Origin: DASQFQ01 sp963722815 | Lineage (GTDB): Bacteria; Actinomycetota; Thermoleophilia; Solirubrobacterales; Solirubrobacteraceae | DNA length: 64,000 nucleotides | Assembly (NCBI GenBank): GCA_963722815.1 | Contig: CAVROM010000011.1 | Span: 186,001-250,000 of the forward strand | Reading direction: 5' to 3' | Part shown: one piece after another, positions 34,123 to 42,955 of the stretch | How the letters are laid out: each line of letters opens with the position of its first letter | Position numbering within the stretch: the stretch's first letter is position 1 | Notes under the pieces: model-generated | Databases searched by the model: none | What the model was told of the DNA's origin: nothing | The model's input: the letters and a program-made list of their open reading frames with translations, nothing else | Position numbers and translations under genes: made by a program

Positions 34123-35547
34123 TTAGACGCAGGGGATCTTGGCCCGCAGGCGCGTGCCGCGGCCCGCGGGGCTGTCGAGGCTCAGCGACCCGTCGAGCGC
34201 CGCCAACCGATCCTCCAGCCCGCGCAAGCCGGACCCGCGCCCGAGGTCCGCGCCGCCCACGCCGTCGTCGGCCACCTCGACCGTGAGCTCCCCGTTGCGC
34301 CGCTCGACCGTCACCGACGCGTGCGTCGCTTGCGCGTACTTCGCGACGTTCGCGAGCGCCTCGGAGACGACGAAGTAGGCGGCGCTCTCGACGGGAGCGG
34401 GGAGCCGCTCGTTGTGCGCCTCGACGGCCACGGGCACCGGCGCCCGCGCCACGAGCGACTGCAGCGCCGGCTCCAGGCCCCGCTCGGTCAGCACCGCGGG
34501 GTGGATGCCGCGGGCGAGCTCCCGCAGCTCCGCGAGGCTCGTGCCCAGCTCCTCCTGCGCCCGGTCGAGCAGGCTCGCGAGCGGCTCGTCGTCGGTGACC
34601 CTCCGGCGTGCGGTCCGCAGCAACAGCGCGAGCGCGACGAGCCGCGACTGCGCGCCGTCGTGCAGGTCGCGCTCGAGCCGCCGGCGCGCGGCGTCGCCCG
34701 CCTCCACGAGCCGCGCGCGCGACGCACGGAGCTCCTCCGTCGTCTCGGCGAGCTCGTGGTCGAGGTGCGACACGTGGCTGCGCAGCAACCCGCCGAGGAA
34801 CGCGAACGGCGTCAGCGCGGTGGCGACGAACGCGGCCCAGAAGGCGACGTCGCCGCCGCCGGCGCGCGCCACCGTGACAAGCAGGAACGTCCCGAGCGCG
34901 CACACGTAGACGGGAGTGAGCTGCAGCCGCTCGAAGGCGCTGGTGCCGCGCCAGCGCTGCAGCGCGCGCCGCAGCACGACCGCGAACAGCGCGGCGTAGG
35001 CGAGCGCGCCGACGCCGGTCAGGATCGCGGCCAGGTCGTCGTCCTGCCGGATCAGCAGGACGTTGTTGGGGCAGTCCGGGCAGTTGAGCTCGGCCGGGCC
35101 CGCGAACAGCAGCGCGGGCACGAACGCGAGCGGGAAGATGATGTAGCCGGCGATCGCGAGCGCGCGGTCGAGCGAGGTCAGCAACCGGCCGGTGGGGAAG
35201 CCCAGCCCCAGGTGGAGGAAGACGCCGCCCCACAGGCCACCGGTGACGAGGCCAATCGTGTAGAGCCACGCCGCGTTGGCGGCGTCGAGCGTGAACAGGA
35301 CCCAGGCGAAGCCCAGCAGCACCATGAGCAGGCCGACGCGGCTCTCCGGCCGCGCGCGCCACGCGTACAGGCCGGTGCCGACGAAGCTCCAGATCACCGC
35401 CGGGGCGAACACCGCCCAGACCACGCGTGCGTCGCGGTGGTCGCTGGCGAGCTCGATCGCGACCACGGCCGCGCCCGCCGCCAGCGCGGCGACGGCGATC
35501 GCCGCGGCGCGCGGCGCGCTCAGCGGGTGCTCTTGGCCGGATTCCAC
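34123..35547 (-). CDS. Membrane sensor histidine kinase, NarL-partner type (HisKA_3)
   Basis: A 474-residue kinase. Residues 1-250 contain about seven to eight membrane helices with a short Cys pair in one loop (ELNCPDCPNNVLL). A dimerisation helix follows (RSHVSHLDHELAETTEELRA), then the phospho-acceptor box RRRLERDLHDGAQSRLVALA, and the ATPase domain with EALANVAKYAQATHASV (N box) and DDGVGGADLGRGSGLRGLED (G boxes). Such kinases normally pair with a LuxR/NarL response regulator, but none is adjacent. GTG 35545-35547 is 29 bases after the stop of the PLP decarboxylase-cNMP gene on the same strand, so the two may be co-transcribed. Confidence 0.9.
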   Translation of the reverse strand: MESGQEHPLSAPRAAAIAVAALAAGAAVVAIELASDHRDARVVWAVFAPAVIWSFVGTGLYAWRARPESRVGLLMVLLGFAWVLFTLDAANAAWLYTIGLVTGGLWGGVFLHLGLGFPTGRLLTSLDRALAIAGYIIFPLAFVPALLFAGPAELNCPDCPNNVLLIRQDDDLAAILTGVGALAYAALFAVVLRRALQRWRGTSAFERLQLTPVYVCALGTFLLVTVARAGGGDVAFWAAFVATALTPFAFLGGLLRSHVSHLDHELAETTEELRASRARLVEAGDAARRRLERDLHDGAQSRLVALALLLRTARRRVTDDEPLASLLDRAQEELGTSLAELRELARGIHPAVLTERGLEPALQSLVARAPVPVAVEAHNERLPAPVESAAYFVVSEALANVAKYAQATHASVTVERRNGELTVEVADDGVGGADLGRGSGLRGLEDRLAALDGSLSLDSPAGRGTRLRAKIPCV

Positions 35548-35576
35548 GACCCGGCATGGTTCCAGGCGCGGGGGAT

Positions 35577-37469
35577 CTACGAGATTGCGAGCCGCTCGCT
35601 CGCGGCGCGGCGGATCGCGGCGTCGATCGCCGGGACCTCGTGCATCAGCTCGCGCAGCGCTGCGGCGCTCAGCTTCGCCAGGCGCAGCTCGCTCGCGGCC
35701 ACCACGGTCGCGAGCCGCGGGTAGCCGTAGTCGGCGCCCCAGTCGAGCGCCGCGAGCTCGCCGAAGAACTCGCCAGGCTCGAGCGTGCGCACGACACGGT
35801 CGCCGACGTGCACCTCCGCGCGGCCGGCGAGGATGACGTAGAAGTCGCGGCCGCTCTCGAAGCGCCGCACGACCGCCTCGCCGCGGGTGCGCGCCTCGGC
35901 GCGCGCGCCGGCCGCCAGCACCTGCAGCCGCAGTGCGTCGAGCCCGGCGAACAGCGGCACGGTCGCGAGCGCGCGCGGCTCCACGCCGACGCCGGACTCC
36001 GCCTCGGCCATCGTGGCCTGGCGCGCGCCCGGGCGACCGATCCCGCGCGCGGTGCCGAGCGGCGCGGGCGGCGCGTCGGCGGCGGCGAGCCACTCCAGCG
36101 TCGCCTCGACGTCGGCCGCGGTGCTGGCGTGGTTGAGCGCGCACAGGCGGATCGCGTAGGCGCCGCCGAGCCGGGTGGAGGACACGAGCCCGCGGCCCGA
36201 GGCCGCGAACGCGCGGACGAGCGCGGCGTTGTGCGCGTCCTGCGCGTCGTCGCCGCCGGGGAAGCGCCGGCGGAAGCAGACGATCCCGAGCTGCGCCGGG
36301 GACAGGAGCTCGAGCGCCGGGTGCTCGCGCACGCGCGCCTCGGCGAGCTGCGCGAGGTCGAGCGACGCGTCGATCGCGGAGCGAAACGCTCCGGCGCCGA
36401 ACAGCGTCACCGACATCCACACCTTGAGCGCCCGCGCGGAGCGCGTGAGCTGGATGCCGAGGTCGGAGAAGTTGACCTCCTCGTCCTCCGCCTCGGCGTC
36501 GGCGAGGTAGTCCGGCGTGAGCGTGAACGCGCGCCGCAGCCGCTCGCCCTCGCGGACCAGCAGGCAGCCGCACTCGAACGGCTGGTAGAGCCACTTGTGC
36601 GGGTCGAGCGTGACCGAGTCGGCAAGCTCGATCCCGCGCAGCCACCCGCGCCCGCGCTCGGTCAGCGCCGCGAAGCCGCCGTAGGCGGCGTCGACGTGCA
36701 GCCACGCGCGGTGCCGCCGCGCGATCTCGGCGAGCTCGGGCAGCGGGTCGATCGCGCCGGTGTTGGTCGAACCGGCGCTGACGGACACGAACAGCGGCCG
36801 GCGCCCGGCCGCGGCATCGGCGGCCATTGCGCCCGCCAGCAGGTCGGGGCGCATGCGGTGCTCCCCGTCGACCGGCAGCACCTTGACCTGGTCGGAATGG
36901 AAGCCGAGCGTGCGCGCCGCCCGCGCCAGCGACGAGTGCGCCTGGTCGGAGACGTAGACGACGAGGTCGTCGCGCATCGCCCCGGCGAGCGTCTCGCGCG
37001 CGCACGCGAGCGCGGTCATGTTGGCGGCCGAGCCGCCACTCAGCAGGATCCCCGACGCCGCGGCCGGGTAGCCGATCCACTCCTTGAACCAGTCGAGCAC
37101 CTGCAGCTCGACCTGGCTCGGGCCCGACGACTCCATCCACGAGCCCGAGTAGACGTTGAGCGCGCTGGCGAGGAAGTCGCCGAGCGCGCCCGGCCACGTG
37201 CTCGAGCCGGGGATGAACGCGAAGTAGGCGGGGTGGTCGACGCGGCCCATGTGGGCGAGCACGTCGCGCTCGAGCGTGGCCAGCAGCACGTCGAACCCCG
37301 TGCCGGCCTCGGGCGCCGGCCCGTGCAAGCGCTCGCGCATCTCGGCCGGCGAGGCGCGCGTGAGCGCCGGCCACTCGCGCACGCCGGCCACGCGCTCGAC
37401 CAGCAGGTCGACCATCCGATAGCCGGTCGCCCGCATCGTCTCGGGGTCGAGCGCGAGCGGGTCGTCCAT
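35577..37469 (-). CDS. PLP-dependent decarboxylase fused to a cyclic-nucleotide-binding domain
   Basis: A 630-residue fusion. Residues 1-470 are a group II (aromatic-L-amino-acid/glutamate type) decarboxylase: HPAYFAFIPGSS, LLSGGSAANMTALACARE, the PLP-stacking His178 in SDQAHSS, Asp260 in HVDAAYGG, and the PLP Lys292 in VTLDPHKWLYQPFECG. A low-complexity linker (about 465-500) leads to a cyclic-nucleotide-binding domain (about 502-610) with VPLFAGLDALRLQVLAAGA, GRDFYVILAGRAEVHVGD and a cassette GEFFGELAALDW...YPRLATVVAA. The cassette holds Glu and Arg but has an insertion of about five residues before the Arg. The frame is intact, so the fusion is real in this sequence. The amine product and the bound ligand are unknown. 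Confidence 0.9.
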   Translation of the reverse strand: MDDPLALDPETMRATGYRMVDLLVERVAGVREWPALTRASPAEMRERLHGPAPEAGTGFDVLLATLERDVLAHMGRVDHPAYFAFIPGSSTWPGALGDFLASALNVYSGSWMESSGPSQVELQVLDWFKEWIGYPAAASGILLSGGSAANMTALACARETLAGAMRDDLVVYVSDQAHSSLARAARTLGFHSDQVKVLPVDGEHRMRPDLLAGAMAADAAAGRRPLFVSVSAGSTNTGAIDPLPELAEIARRHRAWLHVDAAYGGFAALTERGRGWLRGIELADSVTLDPHKWLYQPFECGCLLVREGERLRRAFTLTPDYLADAEAEDEEVNFSDLGIQLTRSARALKVWMSVTLFGAGAFRSAIDASLDLAQLAEARVREHPALELLSPAQLGIVCFRRRFPGGDDAQDAHNAALVRAFAASGRGLVSSTRLGGAYAIRLCALNHASTAADVEATLEWLAAADAPPAPLGTARGIGRPGARQATMAEAESGVGVEPRALATVPLFAGLDALRLQVLAAGARAEARTRGEAVVRRFESGRDFYVILAGRAEVHVGDRVVRTLEPGEFFGELAALDWGADYGYPRLATVVAASELRLAKLSAAALRELMHEVPAIDAAIRRAASERLAIS

Positions 37470-37513
37470 CGGGCGACACTCTCCGGTTCTGCGCCCCGGG
37501 TCAACCCTCCTCG

Positions 37514-37551
37514 CCCCCGCTAGGCAGCAAGCTGCCTGGCTTGGCGCCTAG
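37514..37551. repeat. Interspersed hairpin repeat, copy 3
   Basis: Same orientation and near-identical to copy 1, including hairpin AGGCAG-CAAG-CTGCCT and the terminal GCCTAG. Here it lies between two minus-strand genes. Its CTA (37548-37550) is the stop codon of the B3/B4 protein, and the decarboxylase starts 45 bases beyond the C-tract. It probably ends the mce operon transcript. Confidence 0.75.
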
Positions 37552-38168
37552 CCGATGGCATCGGCGACGATCCACAGCGCCTCCTCGGCGTGGATGTCCG
37601 GCACCCCCGCGACCTGCAGCGCCAGCAGCGTGATCCGCGTGGTCCCCCGGCCGACGCCGCGGCCGGGCGCGAGCGCGCCGAACAGCACCCCGACCGGCCC
37701 GGCGCCGTCGGCCAGAACCAGCCGCCCGGCCGGCAGGTCGTGGGCGTACTCGCCGCCGCCGAGCCGCTCGCCGCGCTCCGCGCCGCGCAGCCCGACCTCC
37801 CCTTCCAGCCGGTCGGCGTCGAGCGCCCACACCGGCACGCCGGTCTCCATCAGCGCGATCGTGAGCGCGTCGTCGAGCGCCGAGCGCGAGGTGAACCCGC
37901 CGGACTTCAGCCGCTCGAGCGCCAGCGCCTCGACCGGCGTGCGGTGCTCGTCGGGGTCGAGCCCGATGTGGCGGAAGAAGACGCGGTAGGCGTGCGCGAT
38001 CGGCTGGCGCCGCAGCTCGATCGCCTGCGCGCCGCGGAAGCGGCCCGACAGCAGGCGCAACCGCTCGCGAAGCCCGGGCGAGCTCGGCCCGGAGCGCGCC
38101 GCGAGCGTGTGCTCGAGCAGGCGGAGGTCCGGGAACTCGGCCGCGATATCGGGCGCGATGAAGGTCAC
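37548..38168 (-). CDS. B3/B4-domain protein (phenylalanyl-tRNA-synthetase editing-domain-like)
   Basis: A 206-residue protein resembling the B3/B4 (editing) domain of the PheRS beta chain as a free-standing protein. Seen: QPIAHAYRVFFRHIGLDPDE, RTPVEALALERLKSGGF and ALMETGVPVWALDADRLEGE, which match the R-x-Y-R-x-F-F-R and L-x-x-G-G-F blocks. Free B3/B4 proteins are thought to hydrolyse mischarged tRNA or related aminoacyl compounds; this is by analogy only. GTG 38166-38168 overlaps the stop of the thioredoxin-like gene (GTGA), placing it as the last gene of the mce operon. Confidence 0.78.
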   Translation of the reverse strand: MTFIAPDIAAEFPDLRLLEHTLAARSGPSSPGLRERLRLLSGRFRGAQAIELRRQPIAHAYRVFFRHIGLDPDEHRTPVEALALERLKSGGFTSRSALDDALTIALMETGVPVWALDADRLEGEVGLRGAERGERLGGGEYAHDLPAGRLVLADGAGPVGVLFGALAPGRGVGRGTTRITLLALQVAGVPDIHAEEALWIVADAIG

Positions 38169-38770
38169 CGCATCGCCTCGATCTTGGCGGCAAGCGCGGC
38201 TTCGCCGAGGAGCTTGAACGACGTGTCCGCCACGACCCCGCCGCGGCGGGCGAACGTGATCGTCGGGCAGATCGCCACCGCGTAGGCGTTAGTCACCGCG
38301 CCGTCGTGGTCGTAGCCGACCGGCATCCCCCAGCCGCGCTTGCGCACCAGGGCGCGCACGTCGCCGCGGTCGCCGCGCACCGAGACCGCCGCGAAGCCGA
38401 CGTCCGGGAAGCGCCGCCGCACGCGCTCCATCACGTCGACCTGCTGCTCGCAGCGCTTCGAGCGGGTGGCGAAGAACGCCAGCACGACCGGGCCGCGCTC
38501 GGCGAGCTGGCAGGAGTTGAGGACGTCCGCGCCGCGCACCTTGCACGCCTTCGTCGGGTCGACCTGCGCGTCGCCCTTGAGCTTCGACGTCGCGATCGGG
38601 ACCGCGAACGGCGGCAGCTTGCGCCCGTTGGGTACGCCGCGCGAGCCGGGCTTCTCGGTGCCGAGCGTGTTGAGCGTGATGTAGGCCAGTCCCAGCACCA
38701 CCAGCACGCCGACGATCCAGGTGTAGCGCGACGTGCCCGCGGGCGGCCGCGGCGGCCCGGGCTCGCTCAT
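38165..38770 (-). CDS. Membrane-anchored thioredoxin-fold (TlpA/redoxin-like) protein with SxxC active site
   Basis: A 201-residue protein: cytoplasmic Pro-rich N-terminus, one membrane helix (about 17-35, VGVLVVLGLAYITLNTLG), then an extracytoplasmic thioredoxin fold. PVVLAFFATRSKRCEQQVDV stands where TlpA/ResA proteins have W-C-x-x-C. The first Cys is Ser104 and only Cys107 remains. The cis-Pro loop is AICPTITFA with Cys168. Cys76 and Cys87 lie in an insert before the active-site strand. It could work as a one-Cys isomerase or holdase rather than a reductase. ATG overlaps the RND stop (ATGA). As an operon member it may help fold the Mce proteins, each of which has paired C-terminal cysteines. 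Confidence 0.82.
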   Translation of the reverse strand: MSEPGPPRPPAGTSRYTWIVGVLVVLGLAYITLNTLGTEKPGSRGVPNGRKLPPFAVPIATSKLKGDAQVDPTKACKVRGADVLNSCQLAERGPVVLAFFATRSKRCEQQVDVMERVRRRFPDVGFAAVSVRGDRGDVRALVRKRGWGMPVGYDHDGAVTNAYAVAICPTITFARRGGVVADTSFKLLGEAALAAKIEAMR

Positions 38771-41394
38771 GCGGCGACCGCGGGCTCCTTCACCACCGGC
38801 GGAAGATCGCCCGACCCACCCGGCGCCGCGGCCCGCCGCTCGGCCAGCATCAGCACCGCCGGCAGCACCGCGAGCACGCCGAGCAGCGAGACCGACAGGT
38901 CGACGACCGTCACGCGCCCGAAGTCGGACAGCATCTGCACGTCGGAGAGCGCGAGCACCGCGAAGCCGGCGATCGCGGTCGCGCCGGAGGCGACCACCGC
39001 GGCGCCGGTCGACGCGTAGGTGCGCCGCAGCGCGTCGCGCGGCTCGAGCCCGGCCGCGCGCTCCTCGCGATAGCGGGCGGTCAGCAGCACCGAGAACTCG
39101 GTCGAGATCGCGATCACCAGCGCGCCGAGCGTCGCCGACATCGGGTTCAGCGGCACCCGCAGCACGAACAGCACCAGCGCCGACCAGCCGGAGGCGAGCG
39201 CGATCGGCACCAGCGGGACCCACGCGCGCTCCCAGCGGCGGTAGACGAGCAGCAGCGCCAGCCCGACCGCGAGCAGCCCGGCCAGCAGCGTGGCCAGCCG
39301 CCGCAGCGGCGAGGAGAGCGACGAGTTCGCCTCCGCGCCCAGCACCTGCAGCCCGGCCATCCGCGCCGTCACGCCCGCGGGCGGGTCGAGCCGGTCACGC
39401 ATCACGTCGATCACCTTCTGCTGCTCGTCGAGCGGCATCAGCCGGATCCCGAACGCGAGCGTCGCCGTCTTGCGGTCGGCGGTGATCACGGCCTGGGAGA
39501 AGTAGGGCGGCACGGCGCCCAGCAGCCCGCGGATGCCCGCCTGCGTCTTGGCCGCGCTGGCCGTCTGGAACAGGTCGGTGAGCGACAGCGCCGGGCAAAT
39601 GTCGGCCTTCCCGCAGCCGTTCTTGGCCGAGTAGTGGTAGCGCTTGAGCACGCCGGACTGGTACGCGCGCATCCACGCGACCACCTTCGGGTCGGTCAGG
39701 TCCTTGCTCTGCACGACGACGTCGATCTCGCCCGCCACGCCGGTCGCCTTCTGCAGCGCGTCGAGGTCGCGCACGCTGCGCAGATCCTGCGGCACCAGCT
39801 CGCGCAGGTCGGAGTTGACCTTCGTCTGCGAGTCGAGCGCGAGCCCGGCCAGCGCGAGCACGAGCCCGATCAGCAGCACGCGCTTCGGCCGCTCGAACGC
39901 GCCGCGCAGCGTGGCCTCGCGCGCGCGGCCGCCGAGCCGCCGCAGCGGCGCGAGCAGGCGCCACACGCGCCCGCCGAGCTCGTCGACCAGCTCGGCCGCT
40001 CCGCGCGCCGAGGCGCCGAGCTGCCCGCCGCCCCCGCGCCGCCGCGCCGCGGCGGCCAGCGCCGCCGTGCCCGCGCTGAGGGCGAGGAAGAACGCGACCG
40101 CGATGCCCACCACCAGCAGCACGCCGAAGCCACGCACCATCGGCACCGGCGACAACAGCAGCACGAGGAAGCCGACGCTCGTGGCAAGCGCCGCCGTGGC
40201 GATCGTCGGCACCGCGATGCGCGCGGTGCGCAGCGCATCGCCGCCCTCCTCCTCCACCCGCGCCTGGTACTGGATCGCGTAGTCGACCCCCAGGCCGAGC
40301 AGCACCGGCAGCACCGCGATCGAGGCCATCGTCAGCGACGCCCCGAGCAGCGACATCAGGCCGAACGTGATCGCCACCGCCGCCAGCGCGACCGCCAGCG
40401 GCAGCAGCCGCAGCCGGCTGCGGAACACCAGCGCGAGCACGATCGCCATCACGAGGATCGCCACCACCAGCAGCCGCAGCAGCGAGTCGGTCAGCGTCGC
40501 CGCGAGGTCCTCCACCAGCACCGGCGCGCCGGTCACCGTGTAGCTCGCGCCGTTCTTGAGCTGCCACTGCTTCATCCCCACCGCCTCGCGCACCAGCTCG
40601 ATCGCGCGCCGCCGCTGATGCTCGCTCAGGTTCGGCTTGAGCCGCACCTGGATGACCGCCGCCTTGTCGGTCGGGAACAGGTAGGCGAAGCGCGCCTTCG
40701 GCGTCGTCGCCCCGCGCGAGGGGTCGAAGACGAGCGCGGACACGAAGTCGGGGTCGTCGATCCGCGGCAGCTGCTTCAACCCGAGCCCGTAGCGCAGGTT
40801 GATCTGGAGCAGGTCGCGCGTGAACTGCGCGTAGACGAGCTGCTCCGCGGCGCTCGCGGCCTTGTCCTGGTCCGCCTTCGACTTCCCCCTCGCCTTCGCG
40901 AGCTTGCGCGCCGCCCGCTTCGCGCGCGCCGCCTGCTGCTGCGTGTTGCCGAGCTGCACGGCGAGCTGCGAGTTGATCTCGTTGACCGCCGAGTTGATGA
41001 ACGTGCCCGGGCCGTAGACGACCTTCACCGGCTTGGTGCGCGCGAACTCCGCGCACGGCGACCTCGGCCCGCCCGGCGCGGCTTGGTCCTTCGGCTTGTT
41101 GCCGGAGATGCAGCCCTCGAGCCCGAGCAGCCGCCCCAGGTTGTCGGTCAGCACGAGGTTGGCGAGGTCGCCCTTGGCGAGCACGACGATCGCGTGGTCG
41201 CCGAACTTCTGGCGGTAGACCTCGGTCGCCCGGTAGGAGTCCGAGCGCTTCCCCACCAGCGTCTCGACCGCCGTGCTCGGCTCCAGCCGCAGCGCCAGGA
41301 CCGTGGAGATCCCCGCCACCAGCGCGACCGCCAGCAGCACGCGCCCGGGGCGCCGCCCGGCGGTCGCCACGACCCGTTCGAGGAGCGCCCTCAC
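38767..41394 (-). CDS. RND-superfamily transporter (MMPL/HpnN-like)
   Basis: An 875-residue RND permease with 12 predicted membrane helices in two halves. Each half starts with one helix, followed by a large external loop and five helices (for example LLRLLVVAILVMAIVLALVF, SIAVLPVLLGLGVDYAIQYQ, and in the second half LVIAISTEFSVLLTARYREE). GLGVDYAIQY and ISTEFSVLL are the proton-relay helices of hydrophobe/lipid exporters. The first external loop has a long Lys/Ala coiled coil (AKRAARKLAKARGKSKADQD) and two cysteines. GTG 41392-41394 lies 22 bases after the last mce stop. In this operon it probably moves lipids with the MCE machine, like MmpL partners in mycobacteria. Confidence 0.9.
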   Translation of the reverse strand: MRALLERVVATAGRRPGRVLLAVALVAGISTVLALRLEPSTAVETLVGKRSDSYRATEVYRQKFGDHAIVVLAKGDLANLVLTDNLGRLLGLEGCISGNKPKDQAAPGGPRSPCAEFARTKPVKVVYGPGTFINSAVNEINSQLAVQLGNTQQQAARAKRAARKLAKARGKSKADQDKAASAAEQLVYAQFTRDLLQINLRYGLGLKQLPRIDDPDFVSALVFDPSRGATTPKARFAYLFPTDKAAVIQVRLKPNLSEHQRRRAIELVREAVGMKQWQLKNGASYTVTGAPVLVEDLAATLTDSLLRLLVVAILVMAIVLALVFRSRLRLLPLAVALAAVAITFGLMSLLGASLTMASIAVLPVLLGLGVDYAIQYQARVEEEGGDALRTARIAVPTIATAALATSVGFLVLLLSPVPMVRGFGVLLVVGIAVAFFLALSAGTAALAAAARRRGGGGQLGASARGAAELVDELGGRVWRLLAPLRRLGGRAREATLRGAFERPKRVLLIGLVLALAGLALDSQTKVNSDLRELVPQDLRSVRDLDALQKATGVAGEIDVVVQSKDLTDPKVVAWMRAYQSGVLKRYHYSAKNGCGKADICPALSLTDLFQTASAAKTQAGIRGLLGAVPPYFSQAVITADRKTATLAFGIRLMPLDEQQKVIDVMRDRLDPPAGVTARMAGLQVLGAEANSSLSSPLRRLATLLAGLLAVGLALLLVYRRWERAWVPLVPIALASGWSALVLFVLRVPLNPMSATLGALVIAISTEFSVLLTARYREERAAGLEPRDALRRTYASTGAAVVASGATAIAGFAVLALSDVQMLSDFGRVTVVDLSVSLLGVLAVLPAVLMLAERRAAAPGGSGDLPPVVKEPAVAA

Positions 41395-41416
41395 GGCCCC
41401 GAGGATAGGCGGCGCG

Positions 41417-42952
41417 TCAGCGCGCCTTGACGTGCGGGTACTGCGTCGACACGCCGCCCTCGTTGAACTTGCCCTGCAGCTCGCACGGCGGGGCCACGGC
41501 CTTGCCGCCCGGCAGCACGAAGCTCTGGATGCGGTCGAACAGCTCCTGGGTGATGCCCGAGACCGCGGCCGGGACCGCGGTCGGGACCGGCACGACAGTC
41601 GGCACCGGCAGCGGCGGCAGCGTCACCGCGGGCGGGGTCATCGACATCGTCGGCACGCCGTTGCCGCAGTGGCGGTTCTCGTAGACCTGCAGGTTCTTCG
41701 CGAGCCGGTCGTAGCCGCCGGGCAGCTGGTACGGGTTCGGCCGGTTGGTGCCGATCCGCTTCGGATAGGCGGCGAGGTTCTCGAGGTTGAGCGGGTTCGT
41801 CGTGCGCAGGTAGTGCAGCCGCGTGGCGGGATCGAACGCCTGCGTGGCGGCCGCCGTGTTGGCGAAGAACGAGGTCAGCTCGCGCTTGTACTGCCCGAGG
41901 AAGGCGAGGATCGGGATCAGTTGGCGCAGCGCGGGGTCGGTCTGGCGCAGCAGCGGGCGCAGATCGCGGATCGTCTTCTCCGCCGCCGGGAAGCCGGTCT
42001 TGGATGCCGTGATCAGCTTGTCGAGGTCGGTGAACAGCGCGTTGGCGTCCGGCGCGAGCTTGGCGAGGTCCTGCAGCGTCGGGCTCAGCTCGCGCGCCGC
42101 CGGCCGCAGTTGGGTGACCAGCGGGTTGGTGTTGTCGGCGAACCGGTCGAGCCGCCGCAGCGTCTGGCGCGACTCGCGCGAGAACGTCGGCAGCGCCACG
42201 AACGTCTGCTTGAGCTCGCTGTCGCGCGCCGCGGTGGCGGCGAACACCTGGTTGGAGTTCTCGATCAGCCCGCGCAGCTGGTCGTCGCGCTCGGTCAGCG
42301 CGCCGAACACGACGCCGGTGTTGGAGATCAGCCGCCGCACCGCGCCCTGCTGACGGTTGAGGATGTCGACCGCCTTGCTCGCGTCCTCGGCGAACGGGCC
42401 GAGGTTGCCGAGCGCCTCGTTGACGTCGCGCCCGCGGCCGCGGATCGCCTGCGCCTGCGTCTGCATCCACACCCCGAACGCGTCGCGCGTGGGCTTGTCG
42501 AAGGCGCGGAAGATCTCGTCCAGCTCGACCGTCGGCGACACCTGCGACGCCCGCAGCCGCCCGCCCTCGGGGATCCTCTTGGCGCTCGAGGTGCCCGGCG
42601 TGAGCTCGACGTAGGTCTCGCCCAGCAGGGTCTTCTGGCGCAGGATCGCCTGCGCGTCCGACGGCAGCGGCGCGTAGCGCGTGTCGAGCTGGATGACGAC
42701 GTCCGAGCGCCCGGTCTTCTTGTCCGGCTCGATCGTCTTGACCTTGCCGACCGGCACGCCGGAGATCCGCACGTCGGCCTCCTGCGCGAGCTGCGTCGCC
42801 TCCGAGAACGAGGCGGTGAAGCGATAGCCCTTCGGCTTCAGCGGGATGTTGCCGCCGAACGCGATCCACAGGAACAGCAGCAGCCCGAAGCAGGACAGCG
42901 CGAAGCCGGCCATGACGGCGATGCGACCGAAGGAGGGGGCGGCCTTCTGCAC
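41417..42952 (-). CDS. Mce-family protein 6 (MlaD-type substrate-binding)
   Basis: A 511-residue MCE protein: N-terminal membrane anchor (ALSCFGLLLFLWIAF), one MCE/MlaD domain (YRFTASFSEATQLAQEADVR, ISGVPVGKVKTIE, LLGETYVELTPGTS), then a long helical region (about 150-370) with repeated LRPLLRQTDPALRQL-type helices that builds the lipid tunnel, and a Pro-rich C-terminal tail. Two C-terminal cysteines stand in NRHCGNG and PPCELQG. It is the last of six consecutive mce genes; the GTG start is 3 bases after the previous stop. It probably forms one chain of a hetero-hexameric tube spanning the envelope. The lipid is unknown. Confidence 0.92.
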   Translation of the reverse strand: MQKAAPSFGRIAVMAGFALSCFGLLLFLWIAFGGNIPLKPKGYRFTASFSEATQLAQEADVRISGVPVGKVKTIEPDKKTGRSDVVIQLDTRYAPLPSDAQAILRQKTLLGETYVELTPGTSSAKRIPEGGRLRASQVSPTVELDEIFRAFDKPTRDAFGVWMQTQAQAIRGRGRDVNEALGNLGPFAEDASKAVDILNRQQGAVRRLISNTGVVFGALTERDDQLRGLIENSNQVFAATAARDSELKQTFVALPTFSRESRQTLRRLDRFADNTNPLVTQLRPAARELSPTLQDLAKLAPDANALFTDLDKLITASKTGFPAAEKTIRDLRPLLRQTDPALRQLIPILAFLGQYKRELTSFFANTAAATQAFDPATRLHYLRTTNPLNLENLAAYPKRIGTNRPNPYQLPGGYDRLAKNLQVYENRHCGNGVPTMSMTPPAVTLPPLPVPTVVPVPTAVPAAVSGITQELFDRIQSFVLPGGKAVAPPCELQGKFNEGGVSTQYPHVKAR

Positions 42953-42955
42953 TAC

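Noticed and set aside
35427..37523. A 698-codon plus-strand open frame opposite the PLP decarboxylase
   Set aside because: It is the antisense shadow of a gene with full catalytic motifs. Its peptide is Arg/Ala/Glu-rich low complexity with no domain.
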